DNA of 64,000 bases from Bacteroidota bacterium. Lineage in GTDB: Bacteria; Bacteroidota; Bacteroidia; Flavobacteriales; Flavobacteriaceae. Shown here one piece after another: positions 49,102-58,079 of the stretch. Both the position numbers and the translations under genes were made by a program. Location: NCBI GenBank assembly GCA_018829465.1, contig JAHJTN010000007.1:62001-126000 (forward strand), given 5' to 3'. The stretch's first letter is position 1, and every line of letters starts with the position of its first letter. Under the pieces are notes generated by a model, which did not search any database, was not told where the DNA came from, and saw only the letters and a list, made by a program, of their open reading frames with translations.

Positions 49102-49741
49102 GGTAATTCGCCAACACGGATTTTCTCCCGACGGTTTGCGTAATGATGTCTTTTTCTAGGTTCCATCCTCTTGCGGGGCTGTATTCCCTTCCGTACCAAA
49201 TCATTTGAAGGTGCAGTTTGTTCCACAATTCTTTAGGGAAAAGTCGTTTGGCATCTTTTTCTGTCTGAACGACCGATTTTCCGTTACTCAAATTCCACCG
49301 ATACATCAGGCGATGAATATGGGTATCTACCGGAAATGCCGCCACACCAAAAGCTTGAGACATAACTACCGAGGCAGTCTTGTGGCCAACAGCCGGTAAC
49401 GATTCCAATGCTTCAAAATCGGCAGGAACTTTTCCATCGTATTTTTCAATCAGTATTTTTGATAGGCCATAAATACCTTTAGATTTCATAGGAGAGAGCC
49501 CCACCGGTTTGATGATTTCTCGGATCTCTGTTTCCGATAGTTTTACCATGTCATACGGATTGTCTGCCTTGGCAAAAAGTAGGGGCGTGATTTGATTGAC
49601 GCGTACATCCGTGCTCTGCGCAGACAATAGAACGGCAATCAGCAAGGTATATGGGTCTTGATGATCAAGCGGAATGGGCACTTGCGGATATAAATCTTCC
49701 AAGGTTTGAATAATAAAGTCAATACTTGCTTTTTTGTTCAT
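49085..49741 (-). CDS. nth: endonuclease III-type DNA glycosylase without iron-sulphur cluster
   Basis: Base-excision repair glycosylase/AP lyase of 218 residues. The helix-hairpin-helix LPAVGHKTASVVM carries the catalytic Lys, and FPVDTHIHRLMYR carries the catalytic Asp. LLSAQSTDVRVNQITP is the typical N-terminal helix. The C-terminal four-Cys cluster loop is absent: the region reads WYGREYSPARGWNLEKDI, and the whole protein has no Cys. ATG 49741 is preferred to 49792, which would overlap bcp. Divergent from bcp. Confidence 0.9.
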   Translation of the reverse strand: MNKKASIDFIIQTLEDLYPQVPIPLDHQDPYTLLIAVLLSAQSTDVRVNQITPLLFAKADNPYDMVKLSETEIREIIKPVGLSPMKSKGIYGLSKILIEKYDGKVPADFEALESLPAVGHKTASVVMSQAFGVAAFPVDTHIHRLMYRWNLSNGKSVVQTEKDAKRLFPKELWNKLHLQMIWYGREYSPARGWNLEKDIITQTVGRKSVLANYQKKRA

Positions 49742-49776
49742 ATTTTGTATCTTTACATTAAACAAAAGTATAAAAA

Positions 49777-50229
49777 ATGACAACACTTTCACCCGGGGAT
49801 AAAGCCCCCGATTTTGTAGCCAAAGATCAGGACGGTAATGTAATCAAACTAGCCGATTATAAAGGCAAAAAGTTGGTTTTGTTTTTTTACCCCAAAGCCA
49901 GCACGCCCGGTTGTACGGCTGAGGCATGCGATTTGCGCGATCATTACCAACGGTTTTTAGAACAAAATTACACTGTGTTGGGCGTGAGTGCCGATAGTCC
50001 GAAACGGCAAAAAGCTTTTCAGGAAAAGTACAACTTGCCTTTTCCGTTGTTGGCCGACGAAGACAGACAAGTGCTTCATGCTTACGGTGTTTGGGGACCA
50101 AAAAAGTTTATGGGAAAAACCTTTGACGGTATCCACAGAACTACTTTTGTGATTGACGAAAATGGTCTTATTGCTGAGGTGATTGACAAGGTGAAGACCA
50201 AAGAACATGCTGCGCAAATCTTGAAATAA
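49777..50229 (+). CDS. bcp: thioredoxin-dependent thiol peroxidase (Bcp/PrxQ)
   Basis: Peroxiredoxin of 150 residues that reduces peroxides. KASTPGCTAEACDLRD holds the peroxidatic Cys (about 46) and the resolving Cys five residues later, as in the PrxQ class. FPLLADEDRQVLHAYGVWGPK and HRTTFVIDENGLIAEVI complete the family. The start is 35 bases from the divergent nth start. A near match to the -7 element (TATCTTTA, 49748-49755) lies in between. Confidence 0.94.
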   Translation: MTTLSPGDKAPDFVAKDQDGNVIKLADYKGKKLVLFFYPKASTPGCTAEACDLRDHYQRFLEQNYTVLGVSADSPKRQKAFQEKYNLPFPLLADEDRQVLHAYGVWGPKKFMGKTFDGIHRTTFVIDENGLIAEVIDKVKTKEHAAQILK

Positions 50230-51003
50230 CTAGTTTTCGTTTAATTTTTTAAATCGATTGGCGAGTTCCAAGCTCCAAAAGTTCAGCATTTTTTGGTTTT
50301 TGCTCCGTACGGCATTCATAAACAAAAGGTCGTCTGCCAAAAAATATTGAAATGCGGCAATTTTTTCTTCGGGAATTTTTAAAGTTTCGATATAGTATGC
50401 ATCTCTGTAAATAGATTGCACCCTTACAAAGTCGTGGTATTTTCGCTCGGTGGCTAGGTTTTCTCTTAACTTTTTGGTCCGTCCCGAAAGGAAATTCAAA
50501 ACGGGATCAAAAGAAAAACTGCCGCCTACTCCGTAAAAACGCCCTGCATGGGCTTCCGGTCCGGAAAAATTCCAGTTTGTAGCAGCGTCCACTTCTTTTT
50601 CGGCGGGTGTATATTTTTTAAAATCTGCAGGGATAATGCCAAGGCTGATGGCATTTATGCTTTTGTACTCGGTAACTTCTACTTCTTTGAGTAGGTTAAC
50701 GGCGATGCTTAAGTTTGTTTCCAATCGGGGTTTTTCAAAGTCACTTGGCAGTAAAAAGTATCGGTGTGTGCCGGTGCTGCTCGAACTGATAATGAGCGTG
50801 TCGGTGGGTTTTGCCTTGATTACATAGAAGCCGTATTCGTTACTTTTGGCAGTGGTGTTTTGAGTCAGGTTCAAAATGGTGACGCCGCCAACGGGAAGCG
50901 AATCTATCATCACGTAGCCTTGCAGCGCACTCGGTTTTTGTGCCAAGCCGTAAGATGATATCAGAAGAAGAAATCCGATAAAGACGGGCTTTTGCAAAAA
51001 CAT
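50230..51003 (-). CDS. CarboxypepD_reg-like exported protein
   Basis: Exported protein of 257 residues with a signal peptide ending SSYGLAQ. Domain 1 (about 25-110) is a CarboxypepD_reg-like sandwich (LQGYVMIDSLPVGGVTILNLTQNT, EYGFYVIKAKPTDTLIISS). Then come the link LLKEVEVTEYKSINAISLGIIPADFKKYTPAEKEV, FLSGRTKKLREN and a helical C-terminus. It is a tandem paralogue of the next gene upstream, with an extra 25-residue Gly/Phe insert (NWNFSGPEAHAGRFYGVGG). Function unknown. Confidence 0.78.
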   Translation of the reverse strand: MFLQKPVFIGFLLLISSYGLAQKPSALQGYVMIDSLPVGGVTILNLTQNTTAKSNEYGFYVIKAKPTDTLIISSSSTGTHRYFLLPSDFEKPRLETNLSIAVNLLKEVEVTEYKSINAISLGIIPADFKKYTPAEKEVDAATNWNFSGPEAHAGRFYGVGGSFSFDPVLNFLSGRTKKLRENLATERKYHDFVRVQSIYRDAYYIETLKIPEEKIAAFQYFLADDLLFMNAVRSKNQKMLNFWSLELANRFKKLNEN

Positions 51004-51016
51004 CTCTTGGGTATAA

Positions 51017-51757
51017 CTAATCTTTGAGGGTGCTTCGATATTTGTTTGCCAAATCGAGACTTAGAAAATCTATCAGTTTTCTGTTGTTAGACTTAAAAGC
51101 TTTCATAAAATCTTTGTTGTCCAACAAATAAACGTGAAAACCGCGCATATAGTTGAGTGGAATTTTTAATCTGTTCTGCACATAATCCTCGCTGTAATAG
51201 GCTTGTATGCGTTCCATGTCGTGCAGTTCGGCTTCGATTGCCACGGCTTGGCGCAGTTTTTTGGTTCTACCCGAAAGCGCATTAAGGATTCTATCGAGGC
51301 CGTTTCGAGCTGTCAGCAATTGTTTTTCTGCCGGGGTGTATCGCTTAAAATCTGCCGGAATAAGTCCGAGCGAAGTCGCATTGATGCTCGCATATTCAAC
51401 GACTTCCACTTCTTTGAGCATGTTTACGGCGGCTTCAAGGTAAATGACAAAGAGTTCTTCGGCAAAATCCAACTCGGTCAAGAAAAAAGTCTTTTCACCG
51501 GTTTGTACAGAACTGACAAACAATTCATCGCCCGGCTTTGCCAAAATCACAAAAATTCCGTCTCTGTCTGTGATGGTAGCCGTTTTTTGGGTGCGATTCA
51601 TCACTGTGACATCGGGTACACCAATAGAATCAATAATCACAACACCACTTAGCGTTCTTTCTTGAGAAAAAGAAATAAAAGAGACACATAAAAGCAAGAG
51701 TCCCGTAAAATATTTAAGTGATGTCAAAACAAAGAGAGTATTGATTAATAATCGCAA
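51017..51757 (-). CDS. CarboxypepD_reg-like exported protein, tandem paralogue
   Basis: Exported protein of 246 residues, co-oriented and 13 bases upstream of its paralogue at 50230. It shares LSGVVIIDSIGVPDVTVMNRTQK, LKEVEVVEYASINATSLGLIPADFKRYTPAEKQL, NALSGRTKKLRQ and the C-terminus LIDFLSLDLANKY. It lacks the Gly/Phe insert. The signal peptide ends near SFISFSQ. The start may be at ATG 51757 or at a later TTG. Probably a periplasmic protein of unknown role. Confidence 0.75.
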   Translation of the reverse strand: MRLLINTLFVLTSLKYFTGLLLLCVSFISFSQERTLSGVVIIDSIGVPDVTVMNRTQKTATITDRDGIFVILAKPGDELFVSSVQTGEKTFFLTELDFAEELFVIYLEAAVNMLKEVEVVEYASINATSLGLIPADFKRYTPAEKQLLTARNGLDRILNALSGRTKKLRQAVAIEAELHDMERIQAYYSEDYVQNRLKIPLNYMRGFHVYLLDNKDFMKAFKSNNRKLIDFLSLDLANKYRSTLKD

Positions 51758-51769
51758 TAATACAAAAAA

Positions 51770-53221
51770 TTACGTTTTGGTAGTTTCCTTGGGAGTATAG
51801 TCAAATAGATTTTTTTCTTTAATAATGTCCGAGATACCTTCCGGAAGCATTTCTTCCCAACCCTCTTCGTTGTCGTAAATCATTTGTAGGACTTTTCTGG
51901 AGAAAATGTCCAATATGTTTGGATTGTAATTTTTGATATCCACCACGCGACCGTTTGTTTTGAAGAACTTGTAGAGTTCTTTCATGCGCGGATGTACTTT
52001 GAGATTTTCGCTGTTGATAATAATGTCTAGTGAGGTATCGTGCATCGGATAGAGATACACTTTCAAATCCTTGAAGAATAATTTACCAAAGGCTTCGAGT
52101 ATGCCACCACTGAGATTTCTATAATATTTTTCATCAAATATTTCTACTAAATTGTTGACACCCATTCCCAATCTGATTTTACTCTTGGTAAACCTGGAAA
52201 AATATTCTACCACTTTGTAATATTCTTGATAGTTGGAAATCATTACGTTGTGGCCCATAGAGCACACCAACTCTGCCCTGTCCATAAAATCTCTTTCATC
52301 AATTTCGCCTTCAGCCTTGAGGTTTGATAGCGTAATTTCGAAGATTACTTTGGTATTTTCTTCAGACACATCACGTTCTTGCAAGAACATCTGGTAAGAG
52401 TTTTCGTAAATGTCTTTGTTGACCATAGTTATGGGTCTAAAACTACCCCGTAGAGCCAAAATATTTTTCTTGTAGAGGACGCTGGCGGGTAATACATTGT
52501 TGCCATCCGGAGCAAACATAACCGCTTCGGTCATGCCGTTTTTTACCAATTGTAGGCTCATCAATCTGTTGTCAACATCTTCAAATTGCGGGCCCGAAAA
52601 GTTAATCATATCAATTTCAATCTGGTCAAAATCCAGGTGGTCATACAAATATCGAAGGAGCTTTTTGGGCTCTTGATATTTGTAAAAAGCCCCATAAATA
52701 AGGTTAACACCTAAAATACCCAAAGTTTCTTGTTGCAATTTGGCGTCATTTTCATGAAAGCGTATGTGCAAAACAATTTCATTGTATTCTTCGTCCGGAT
52801 CAATTTGAAAGCGAATACCAACCCAGCCGTGTCCTTTGTTTTTTTTCGCAAAATCTATAGTGGCAACTGTATTTGCATAGGAGAAAAAAACCTTATTGGG
52901 CTGATTTTTTCGCGTAATTCGCTGTTCCATGAGCATAATTTCATGACGCAGCATGCGTTTGAGTCTGTTTTCTGTTACGTATCTTCCGTCCGGTTCGGCA
53001 CCATAAATGGCATCGCTAAAATCTTTGTCATAGGCAGACATGGCCTTTGCAATAGTACCCGATGCACCGCCGGCTCTAAAAAAATTTCGGACGGTTTCTT
53101 GTCCGGCACCAATCTCGGCAAAAGTACCGTAAATATTTTCGTTTAGATTGATTCTTAGTGTCTTATCTCTTATTGATGGGGTGGTCTCGAACGGTTTGTC
53201 ACCTTTGAGTATTGAAGACAT
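51770..53221 (-). CDS. conserved Bacteroidota protein of unknown function
   Basis: Protein of 483 residues without a signal peptide or membrane helix. The opening LKGDKPFETTPSIRDKTLRI, then LNENIYGTFAEIGAGQETVRNFFRAGGASGTIAKAMSAYDKDFSDAIYG (in pieces), is strongly conserved in Bacteroidota proteins that I recall being labelled 'TonB-dependent receptor' or 'nicotinate-nucleotide adenylyltransferase'. No feature of those families is visible here: there is no plug or barrel and no HxGH motif. The AGQETVRNFFRAGGASGT stretch looks like a nucleotide- or phosphate-binding loop, which is only a guess. It is likely cytosolic. Confidence 0.75.
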   Translation of the reverse strand: MSSILKGDKPFETTPSIRDKTLRINLNENIYGTFAEIGAGQETVRNFFRAGGASGTIAKAMSAYDKDFSDAIYGAEPDGRYVTENRLKRMLRHEIMLMEQRITRKNQPNKVFFSYANTVATIDFAKKNKGHGWVGIRFQIDPDEEYNEIVLHIRFHENDAKLQQETLGILGVNLIYGAFYKYQEPKKLLRYLYDHLDFDQIEIDMINFSGPQFEDVDNRLMSLQLVKNGMTEAVMFAPDGNNVLPASVLYKKNILALRGSFRPITMVNKDIYENSYQMFLQERDVSEENTKVIFEITLSNLKAEGEIDERDFMDRAELVCSMGHNVMISNYQEYYKVVEYFSRFTKSKIRLGMGVNNLVEIFDEKYYRNLSGGILEAFGKLFFKDLKVYLYPMHDTSLDIIINSENLKVHPRMKELYKFFKTNGRVVDIKNYNPNILDIFSRKVLQMIYDNEEGWEEMLPEGISDIIKEKNLFDYTPKETTKT

Positions 53222-53283
53222 AGCAGCTTTTTTAGTAGTGCATCAAAGATAAATATAAAGCATAAATTTTAATAGATAAATGT

Positions 53284-53291
53284 TATTTTTG
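53284..53291 (+). promoter_or_regulatory. -7 element of the MBL-fold gene
   Basis: TATTTTTG, 17 bases before the TTG start at 53308. It supports that start. Confidence 0.5.
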
Positions 53292-53307
53292 TGTAAATTA
53301 TAACAAA

Positions 53308-54072
53308 TTGAAGCTTACATTTTTAGGTACAGGTACCTCTCAAGGTGTCCCGGTTGTTGGAAGCCGCCATCCTGTTTGCTTAAGCACAGATCCAAAAGAC
53401 AAACGGCTGAGGGTTTCGGTTTTGATAGAGTGGGATGGTTGTGCCTACGTGGTGGATTGTGGCCCCGATTTTAGACAGCAAATGTTGCGTTGTGGTTGCG
53501 ACAAAATTGACGGTATTTTGTTTACCCACGAACATGCCGACCACGTCAACGGATTGGATGATATTCGGCCGTTTTTTTTTAGGCAAGGCGATATCCCAGT
53601 TTACTTACACAAAAGGGTGCTCAAATCTCTTAAAAAGAGGTTTGATTATATGTTTGCGACTGCAAATCGCTATCCCGGCGTAGCTGCTGTGCAACCCCAT
53701 TTTATCAAAAAGAACGAATCTTTTTTGCTTCACGGCAAAGAAGTAATCCCCATCAATGTACATCACGACAAGTTACAAGTTTTCGGATTCCGCATCGACG
53801 ATTTGGTGTATTTGACAGACGTTAAAACCATCTCGAAGAAACAGACAGAGAAGGTTAAAGGTGCCAAAGTGCTTGTAGTAAATGCGCTGCGCATTGAGCC
53901 GCACACTACCCATTTCAATCTGGAAGAAGCACTCGCGTTTATAAAAAAAGTAAGACCTGAAAAAGCCTATCTCACCCACATCAGTCATTTGATAGGGTTT
54001 CATGAAGAAGTACAAAATACACTACCCGAAAATGTTTTTTTGGCTTATGATGGGTTGGTGCTGGATATATAA
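53308..54072 (+). CDS. metallo-beta-lactamase fold hydrolase (PhnP-like)
   Basis: Metal-dependent hydrolase of 254 residues related to PhnP phosphodiesterases and RNase Z. MKLTFLGTGTSQGVPVVG is the usual N-terminus. The metal site HEHADHVNGLDDIR is followed by further ligands in VYLTDVKTISK and YLTHISHLIGFHEE. The CGCDKIDGILF insert is family-typical. The start is TTG at 53308: no ATG lies nearby and the promoter is just upstream. The substrate is unknown. Confidence 0.88.
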   Translation: MKLTFLGTGTSQGVPVVGSRHPVCLSTDPKDKRLRVSVLIEWDGCAYVVDCGPDFRQQMLRCGCDKIDGILFTHEHADHVNGLDDIRPFFFRQGDIPVYLHKRVLKSLKKRFDYMFATANRYPGVAAVQPHFIKKNESFLLHGKEVIPINVHHDKLQVFGFRIDDLVYLTDVKTISKKQTEKVKGAKVLVVNALRIEPHTTHFNLEEALAFIKKVRPEKAYLTHISHLIGFHEEVQNTLPENVFLAYDGLVLDI

Positions 54073-54642
54073 TTAAAAGTTTTCTCCCAAAGTTTGGTCT
54101 AAAATAGCCCTGGTTTTTTCACTGTTCCAATCGGCTGCGCCAACTTTCTTTATCAGTATATTTCCTTCCTTATCGATGAGGTAAGAGGTGGGTAGCGATT
54201 CTGTAAATAATAGACCCGGTGGATCGCTCAAGGGCTTGTAGGATGGCAGGGTGTAATTTTTTCTCGACAAATACGCTTGGGTGACTTTCAAATCCTCATT
54301 TGAAACGAACATAAAATCTACCCGGTCTTTGTAGTCTTCGTACAAACTTTGAAAACTCGGCATCTCTGCGAGGCAAGGTGGACACCAAGTCGCCCAATAG
54401 TTTACGATAGTGACACGTCCTTTTTGATTTGAAAAATCGACACGATTTTCCTTTGCGTCCATCAATATCCAACGGTAATCTTCAAGTTTTTTTTGATCTG
54501 TTTTTTCAATGACATTTGGGCTAAAAGCCAACAGCCGATTGGCTTGTATTTTTACAAAAGTTCCGAGCGGCGTAAAGAGCAAGATAAGTATGGCGCCTAA
54601 AAAAATATAATCGGACTTGGAGGGTTTAGACCATTTAAACAT
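54073..54642 (-). CDS. TlpA-like membrane-anchored thioredoxin
   Basis: Thiol-disulfide oxidoreductase of 189 residues facing the periplasm. One N-terminal membrane helix (about 12-30) is followed by the thioredoxin fold with RVTIVNYWATWCPPCLAEMPSF (CPPC active site), LPSYKPLSDPPGLLFTESLPTSYLIDKEGNIL (cis-Pro in LPTSY). Such proteins supply reductant for cytochrome c maturation or other periplasmic disulfides. The start ATG is 54642. It is convergent with the MBL-fold gene, with stops adjacent. Confidence 0.9.
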   Translation of the reverse strand: MFKWSKPSKSDYIFLGAILILLFTPLGTFVKIQANRLLAFSPNVIEKTDQKKLEDYRWILMDAKENRVDFSNQKGRVTIVNYWATWCPPCLAEMPSFQSLYEDYKDRVDFMFVSNEDLKVTQAYLSRKNYTLPSYKPLSDPPGLLFTESLPTSYLIDKEGNILIKKVGAADWNSEKTRAILDQTLGENF

Positions 54643-54657
54643 ATTGCTTTTATTAAA

Positions 54658-54696
54658 AAAAAACTGCCGGTAATATGTGATTAGCCGGCAGTTTTT
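54658..54696 (-). terminator. terminator after acnA
   Basis: Minus strand AAAAACTGCCGG, 14-base loop, CCGGCAGTTTTT and more T. A 12-bp stem 19 bases past the acnA stop. Confidence 0.85.
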
Positions 54697-54714
54697 GATA
54701 AACGATATACGTAT

Positions 54715-56979
54715 TTATTGATTTTGAGCTTTAATCAAATTTAAAGCAGATCCGGCCCTAAACCACCCAATTTGCTGTGCATTGTAGGTGTGGTTAGTCA
54801 CTATGGTTTCTTGGGTTCCATCGCTGTGAACCAATTCTATGGTGATGGGTTTATCGGGAGCGATATTTTTTAAATCCGAGAAGTTGAAAGTGTCATCTTC
54901 CTGAATTTTATCATAGTCTGCTTCATTTTGAAAAGTGAGTGCCAACACACCTTGTTTTTTGAGGTTTGTCTCGTGAATTCTGGCAAAGGATTTAACCAAA
55001 ACGACTTTTACACCCAAATGGCGCGGTTCCATGGCCGCGTGTTCTCTTGACGAGCCCTCACCGTAGTTGTGATCGCCTACCACTATGGTTCCGATACCTG
55101 CTTTTTTGTAAGCACGCTGTGTATCGGGCACGCCGCCGTATTCACCGGTCAATTGGTTTTTTACCAAATTGGTCTTTTGGTTGAAAGCGTTTACGGCACC
55201 AATCAGCATATTGTTTGAGATGTTGTCCAAATGACCTCTATATCGCAACCAAGGACCTGCCATGGAAATATGATCGGTAGTGCATTTTCCAAAAGCTTTA
55301 ATCAAGAGTTTGATGTTGGTGAAATTTTCGCCATTCCACGGTTCAAAAGGCTCAAGAAGTTGAAGGCGTTCTGAACTGGGACTTACTTTTACCTGTATAG
55401 AGGAACCATCTTCGCCCGGGGCCACATAACCATTGTTTTCAACGTCAAATCCGTTTGGTGGCAGCTCCCATCCTGTGGGTTCGTCCAGTTTTACTTCTTC
55501 ACCGTCTTCGTTGATAAGTGTGTCTGTAATCGGATTGAAACCTAAGTTTCCGGCTATGGCAATGGCCGTAACCAATTCGGGAGAGCCCACAAAGGCCATC
55601 GTATTTGGATTGCCATCTGCGCGTTTGGCAAAGTTTCTGTTAAAAGAGTGTACTATGGTGTTGCGTTCTTGCTTTTCGGCACCTTCTCTGTCCCACATTC
55701 CGATACAAGGTCCGCAGGCATTGGCAAAAACAGTTGCGCCGATTTGGTTAAACGTATCTATAAATCCGTCTCTTTCAATGGTATAGCGCACCTGTTCAGA
55801 GCCGGGTGTTATGGTGAAATTGGATTTCGTTTTTAATTTTTTATCTGCCACTTGTTTGGCCAGCGAAGCCGCACGAGAAATGTCTTCATAGGAAGAGTTT
55901 GTGCAAGAGCCAATGAGGCCGTATTCTACTTTTAGTGGCCAATCGTTTTTCGTTGCGGCGGCTTTCATTTGGGAAATAGGCGTTGCCAAATCTGGAGTGA
56001 AAGGGCCGTTGAGATGTGGTTCAAGCTCAGACAGATTGATTTCGATAACTTCGTCAAAATATTTTTCAGGGTTTTGATATACTTCGGGGTCTCCGGTCAA
56101 ATGTTCTTTTACGGCGTTGGCGGCATCGGCTACATCTGCACGTTTGGTGGACCTGAGGTACCTATCCATAGAAGCGTCATAGCCAAAAGTAGAAGTGGTA
56201 GCGCCCACTTCGGCGCCCATATTACAGATGGTTCCTTTACCGGTACAAGACATGGCTTCAGCACCTTCGCCAAAATATTCAATGATGGCACCTGTTCCAC
56301 CTTTCACGGTAAGGATGCCGGCTACTTTAAGGATCACGTCTTTTGGAGCAGTCCATCCGGATAATTTTCCTGTGAGTTTGATACCGATAAGTTTTGGAAA
56401 TTTCAATTCCCAAGGCATACCGGCCATCACATCCACGGCATCTGCACCACCTACACCTATGGCAACCATACCCAAACCACCGGCGTTTACCGTGTGTGAA
56501 TCTGTGCCAATCATCATTCCGCCGGGGAATGCGTAATTTTCCAACACCACTTGGTGGATGATACCCGCACCCGGACCCCAAAATCCGATGCCGTACTTTT
56601 TGGAAACAGATTCGAGAAAGTCGAAGACTTCGTCACTGGATTTTTTAGCCCGATCCAAATCAGCCACAGCACCCACTTTGGCTTGGATCAAATGGTCGCA
56701 ATGCACTGTGGTTGGTACGGCTACTCTGGGTTTGCCGGCATGCATAAACTGCAACAAGGCCATCTGCGCTGTTGCATCTTGGCAAGCAATGCGGTCGGGC
56801 GCAAAGTCAACGTAATCTTTGGATCGCTTGTAAACTTTTTCTGCGGGATTGTCCCAAAGGTGTGTGTAAAGTATTTTTTCTGAAAGTGTCAAAGGACGAC
56901 CCACTAGTTTTCGGGCTGCTGTTACGCGCTCTTCTAAACGGGCGTAAACTTCTTTTATCATGTCTATGTCAAAGGCCAT
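54715..56979 (-). CDS. acnA: aconitate hydratase
   Basis: Citric-acid-cycle enzyme interconverting citrate and isocitrate with a [4Fe-4S] cluster. The 754 residues match the mitochondrial-type (about 755) rather than the longer AcnA/IRP type. Cluster ligands are in [13 protein letters not shown] and [12 protein letters not shown]. Other motifs are [26 protein letters not shown] and [21 protein letters not shown]. The start is the ATG at 56979. A -7 element lies at 57033-57040. Confidence 0.97.
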   Translation of the reverse strand: MAFDIDMIKEVYARLEERVTAARKLVGRPLTLSEKILYTHLWDNPAEKVYKRSKDYVDFAPDRIACQDATAQMALLQFMHAGKPRVAVPTTVHCDHLIQAKVGAVADLDRAKKSSDEVFDFLESVSKKYGIGFWGPGAGIIHQVVLENYAFPGGMMIGTDSHTVNAGGLGMVAIGVGGADAVDVMAGMPWELKFPKLIGIKLTGKLSGWTAPKDVILKVAGILTVKGGTGAIIEYFGEGAEAMSCTGKGTICNMGAEVGATTSTFGYDASMDRYLRSTKRADVADAANAVKEHLTGDPEVYQNPEKYFDEVIEINLSELEPHLNGPFTPDLATPISQMKAAATKNDWPLKVEYGLIGSCTNSSYEDISRAASLAKQVADKKLKTKSNFTITPGSEQVRYTIERDGFIDTFNQIGATVFANACGPCIGMWDREGAEKQERNTIVHSFNRNFAKRADGNPNTMAFVGSPELVTAIAIAGNLGFNPITDTLINEDGEEVKLDEPTGWELPPNGFDVENNGYVAPGEDGSSIQVKVSPSSERLQLLEPFEPWNGENFTNIKLLIKAFGKCTTDHISMAGPWLRYRGHLDNISNNMLIGAVNAFNQKTNLVKNQLTGEYGGVPDTQRAYKKAGIGTIVVGDHNYGEGSSREHAAMEPRHLGVKVVLVKSFARIHETNLKKQGVLALTFQNEADYDKIQEDDTFNFSDLKNIAPDKPITIELVHSDGTQETIVTNHTYNAQQIGWFRAGSALNLIKAQNQ

Positions 56980-57032
56980 GGAATCAATTTTAAGGTTTGT
57001 GTTTTATTTTTGGAATGTAAAATACTAAGATA

Positions 57033-57040
57033 CAAATTTA
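57033..57040 (-). promoter_or_regulatory. -7 element of acnA
   Basis: Minus strand TAAATTTG, leader about 47 bases. It lies in the 142-base gap between moxR and acnA. Confidence 0.45.
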
Positions 57041-57121
57041 AGAATAAAATCAAATTTATTCCTGCTTTTAGTATGGTTTAGCATGAACACATTACAGTAA
57101 TATAAGAAAATTGCCGAATTG

Positions 57122-58075
57122 TCAAAATAGCTGAGTGATAATTTCGGATTCTGTAATACCTTCTGCTTCTGCTTTGTAATTTTTGATGATTCGATGACGA
57201 AGAATGCCGTCTGCCACGGCCTGAACGTCTTCAATATCCGGAGCGAATTTTCCGCGAAGTGCTGCATGCGTTTTGGCTGCTATAATCATGTTTTGAGAGG
57301 CTCGCGGGCCGGCACCCCAATCTAGGTATTTGTTTACCAAGTCCGCTGCCGATTTTTCTTTGGGTCTGGTTTTGGAAACCAAACGTACAGCATAGTCAAT
57401 TACATTATCCGGCACGGGAATTTTTTGAATGAGCTGTTGGTATTTTAATATTTCTCCTGAGTTAAATAGCGATTCAATTTTGACAGACTTCCCGGATGTG
57501 GTGCTTTTTACCACATCTACTTCTTCGGAAAAACTGGGATATTGAAGTGGAATGGCGAACATGAATCTGTCTAATTGTGCCTCGGGCAAAGGATAAGTGC
57601 CTTCTTGTTCTATAGGATTTTGTGTAGCCAACACAAAATAGGGTTTTTGGAGCGGATAGGTGTGTCCGGAGACGGTAACGGCTCTTTCCTGCATGGCTTC
57701 GAGCAAGGCAGCTTGGGTTTTGGGTGGCGTTCTATTGATTTCGTCTGCTAAAATAATATTGGCGAAAATGGGTCCCGGAATAAATTTGAACTTCCGATTT
57801 TCATCTAAGACTTCGGTGCCGAGTATGTCTGACGGCATCAAATCGGGTGTAAATTGTATTCTTTTAAATTCGAGACCTAGGGCTTCGGCAACAGTATGTA
57901 CCATCAAAGTTTTGGCCAAGCCGGGCACACCGATTAGGAGTGCATGTCCGCCTGAGAAAACAGCGTTGAGGAGCATATCAACCACCGCGCGTTGACCGAT
58001 AATTTTTTTTGCTATTTCACCTTGAAGTTTCTCGTATTTGCTTACGAGTTCTTGGAGCGCAGCCACGTCTGACAT
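57122..58075 (-). CDS. MoxR-type AAA+ ATPase
   Basis: AAA+ chaperone of 317 residues. Walker A is LIGVPGLAKTLM, Walker B is ILADEINRTPPKTQAALLEAMQE, and sensor 1 is FVLATQNPIEQEGTYPLPEAQLDRFM. MoxR ATPases act with von Willebrand A proteins in maturation of enzymes or membrane complexes. In Bacteroidota they often precede Bat genes, but here it follows the SurA-like genes with a 4-base gap. The BatA-like protein at 36.7 kb is a possible partner (inference). Confidence 0.93.
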   Translation of the reverse strand: MSDVAALQELVSKYEKLQGEIAKKIIGQRAVVDMLLNAVFSGGHALLIGVPGLAKTLMVHTVAEALGLEFKRIQFTPDLMPSDILGTEVLDENRKFKFIPGPIFANIILADEINRTPPKTQAALLEAMQERAVTVSGHTYPLQKPYFVLATQNPIEQEGTYPLPEAQLDRFMFAIPLQYPSFSEEVDVVKSTTSGKSVKIESLFNSGEILKYQQLIQKIPVPDNVIDYAVRLVSKTRPKEKSAADLVNKYLDWGAGPRASQNMIIAAKTHAALRGKFAPDIEDVQAVADGILRHRIIKNYKAEAEGITESEIITQLF

Positions 58076-58079
58076 AAAG

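Noticed and set aside
54073-54642. resA/tlpA symbol for the thioredoxin
   Set aside because: The CPPC fold is clear, but the cytochrome c maturation role cannot be read from the sequence or its neighbours.
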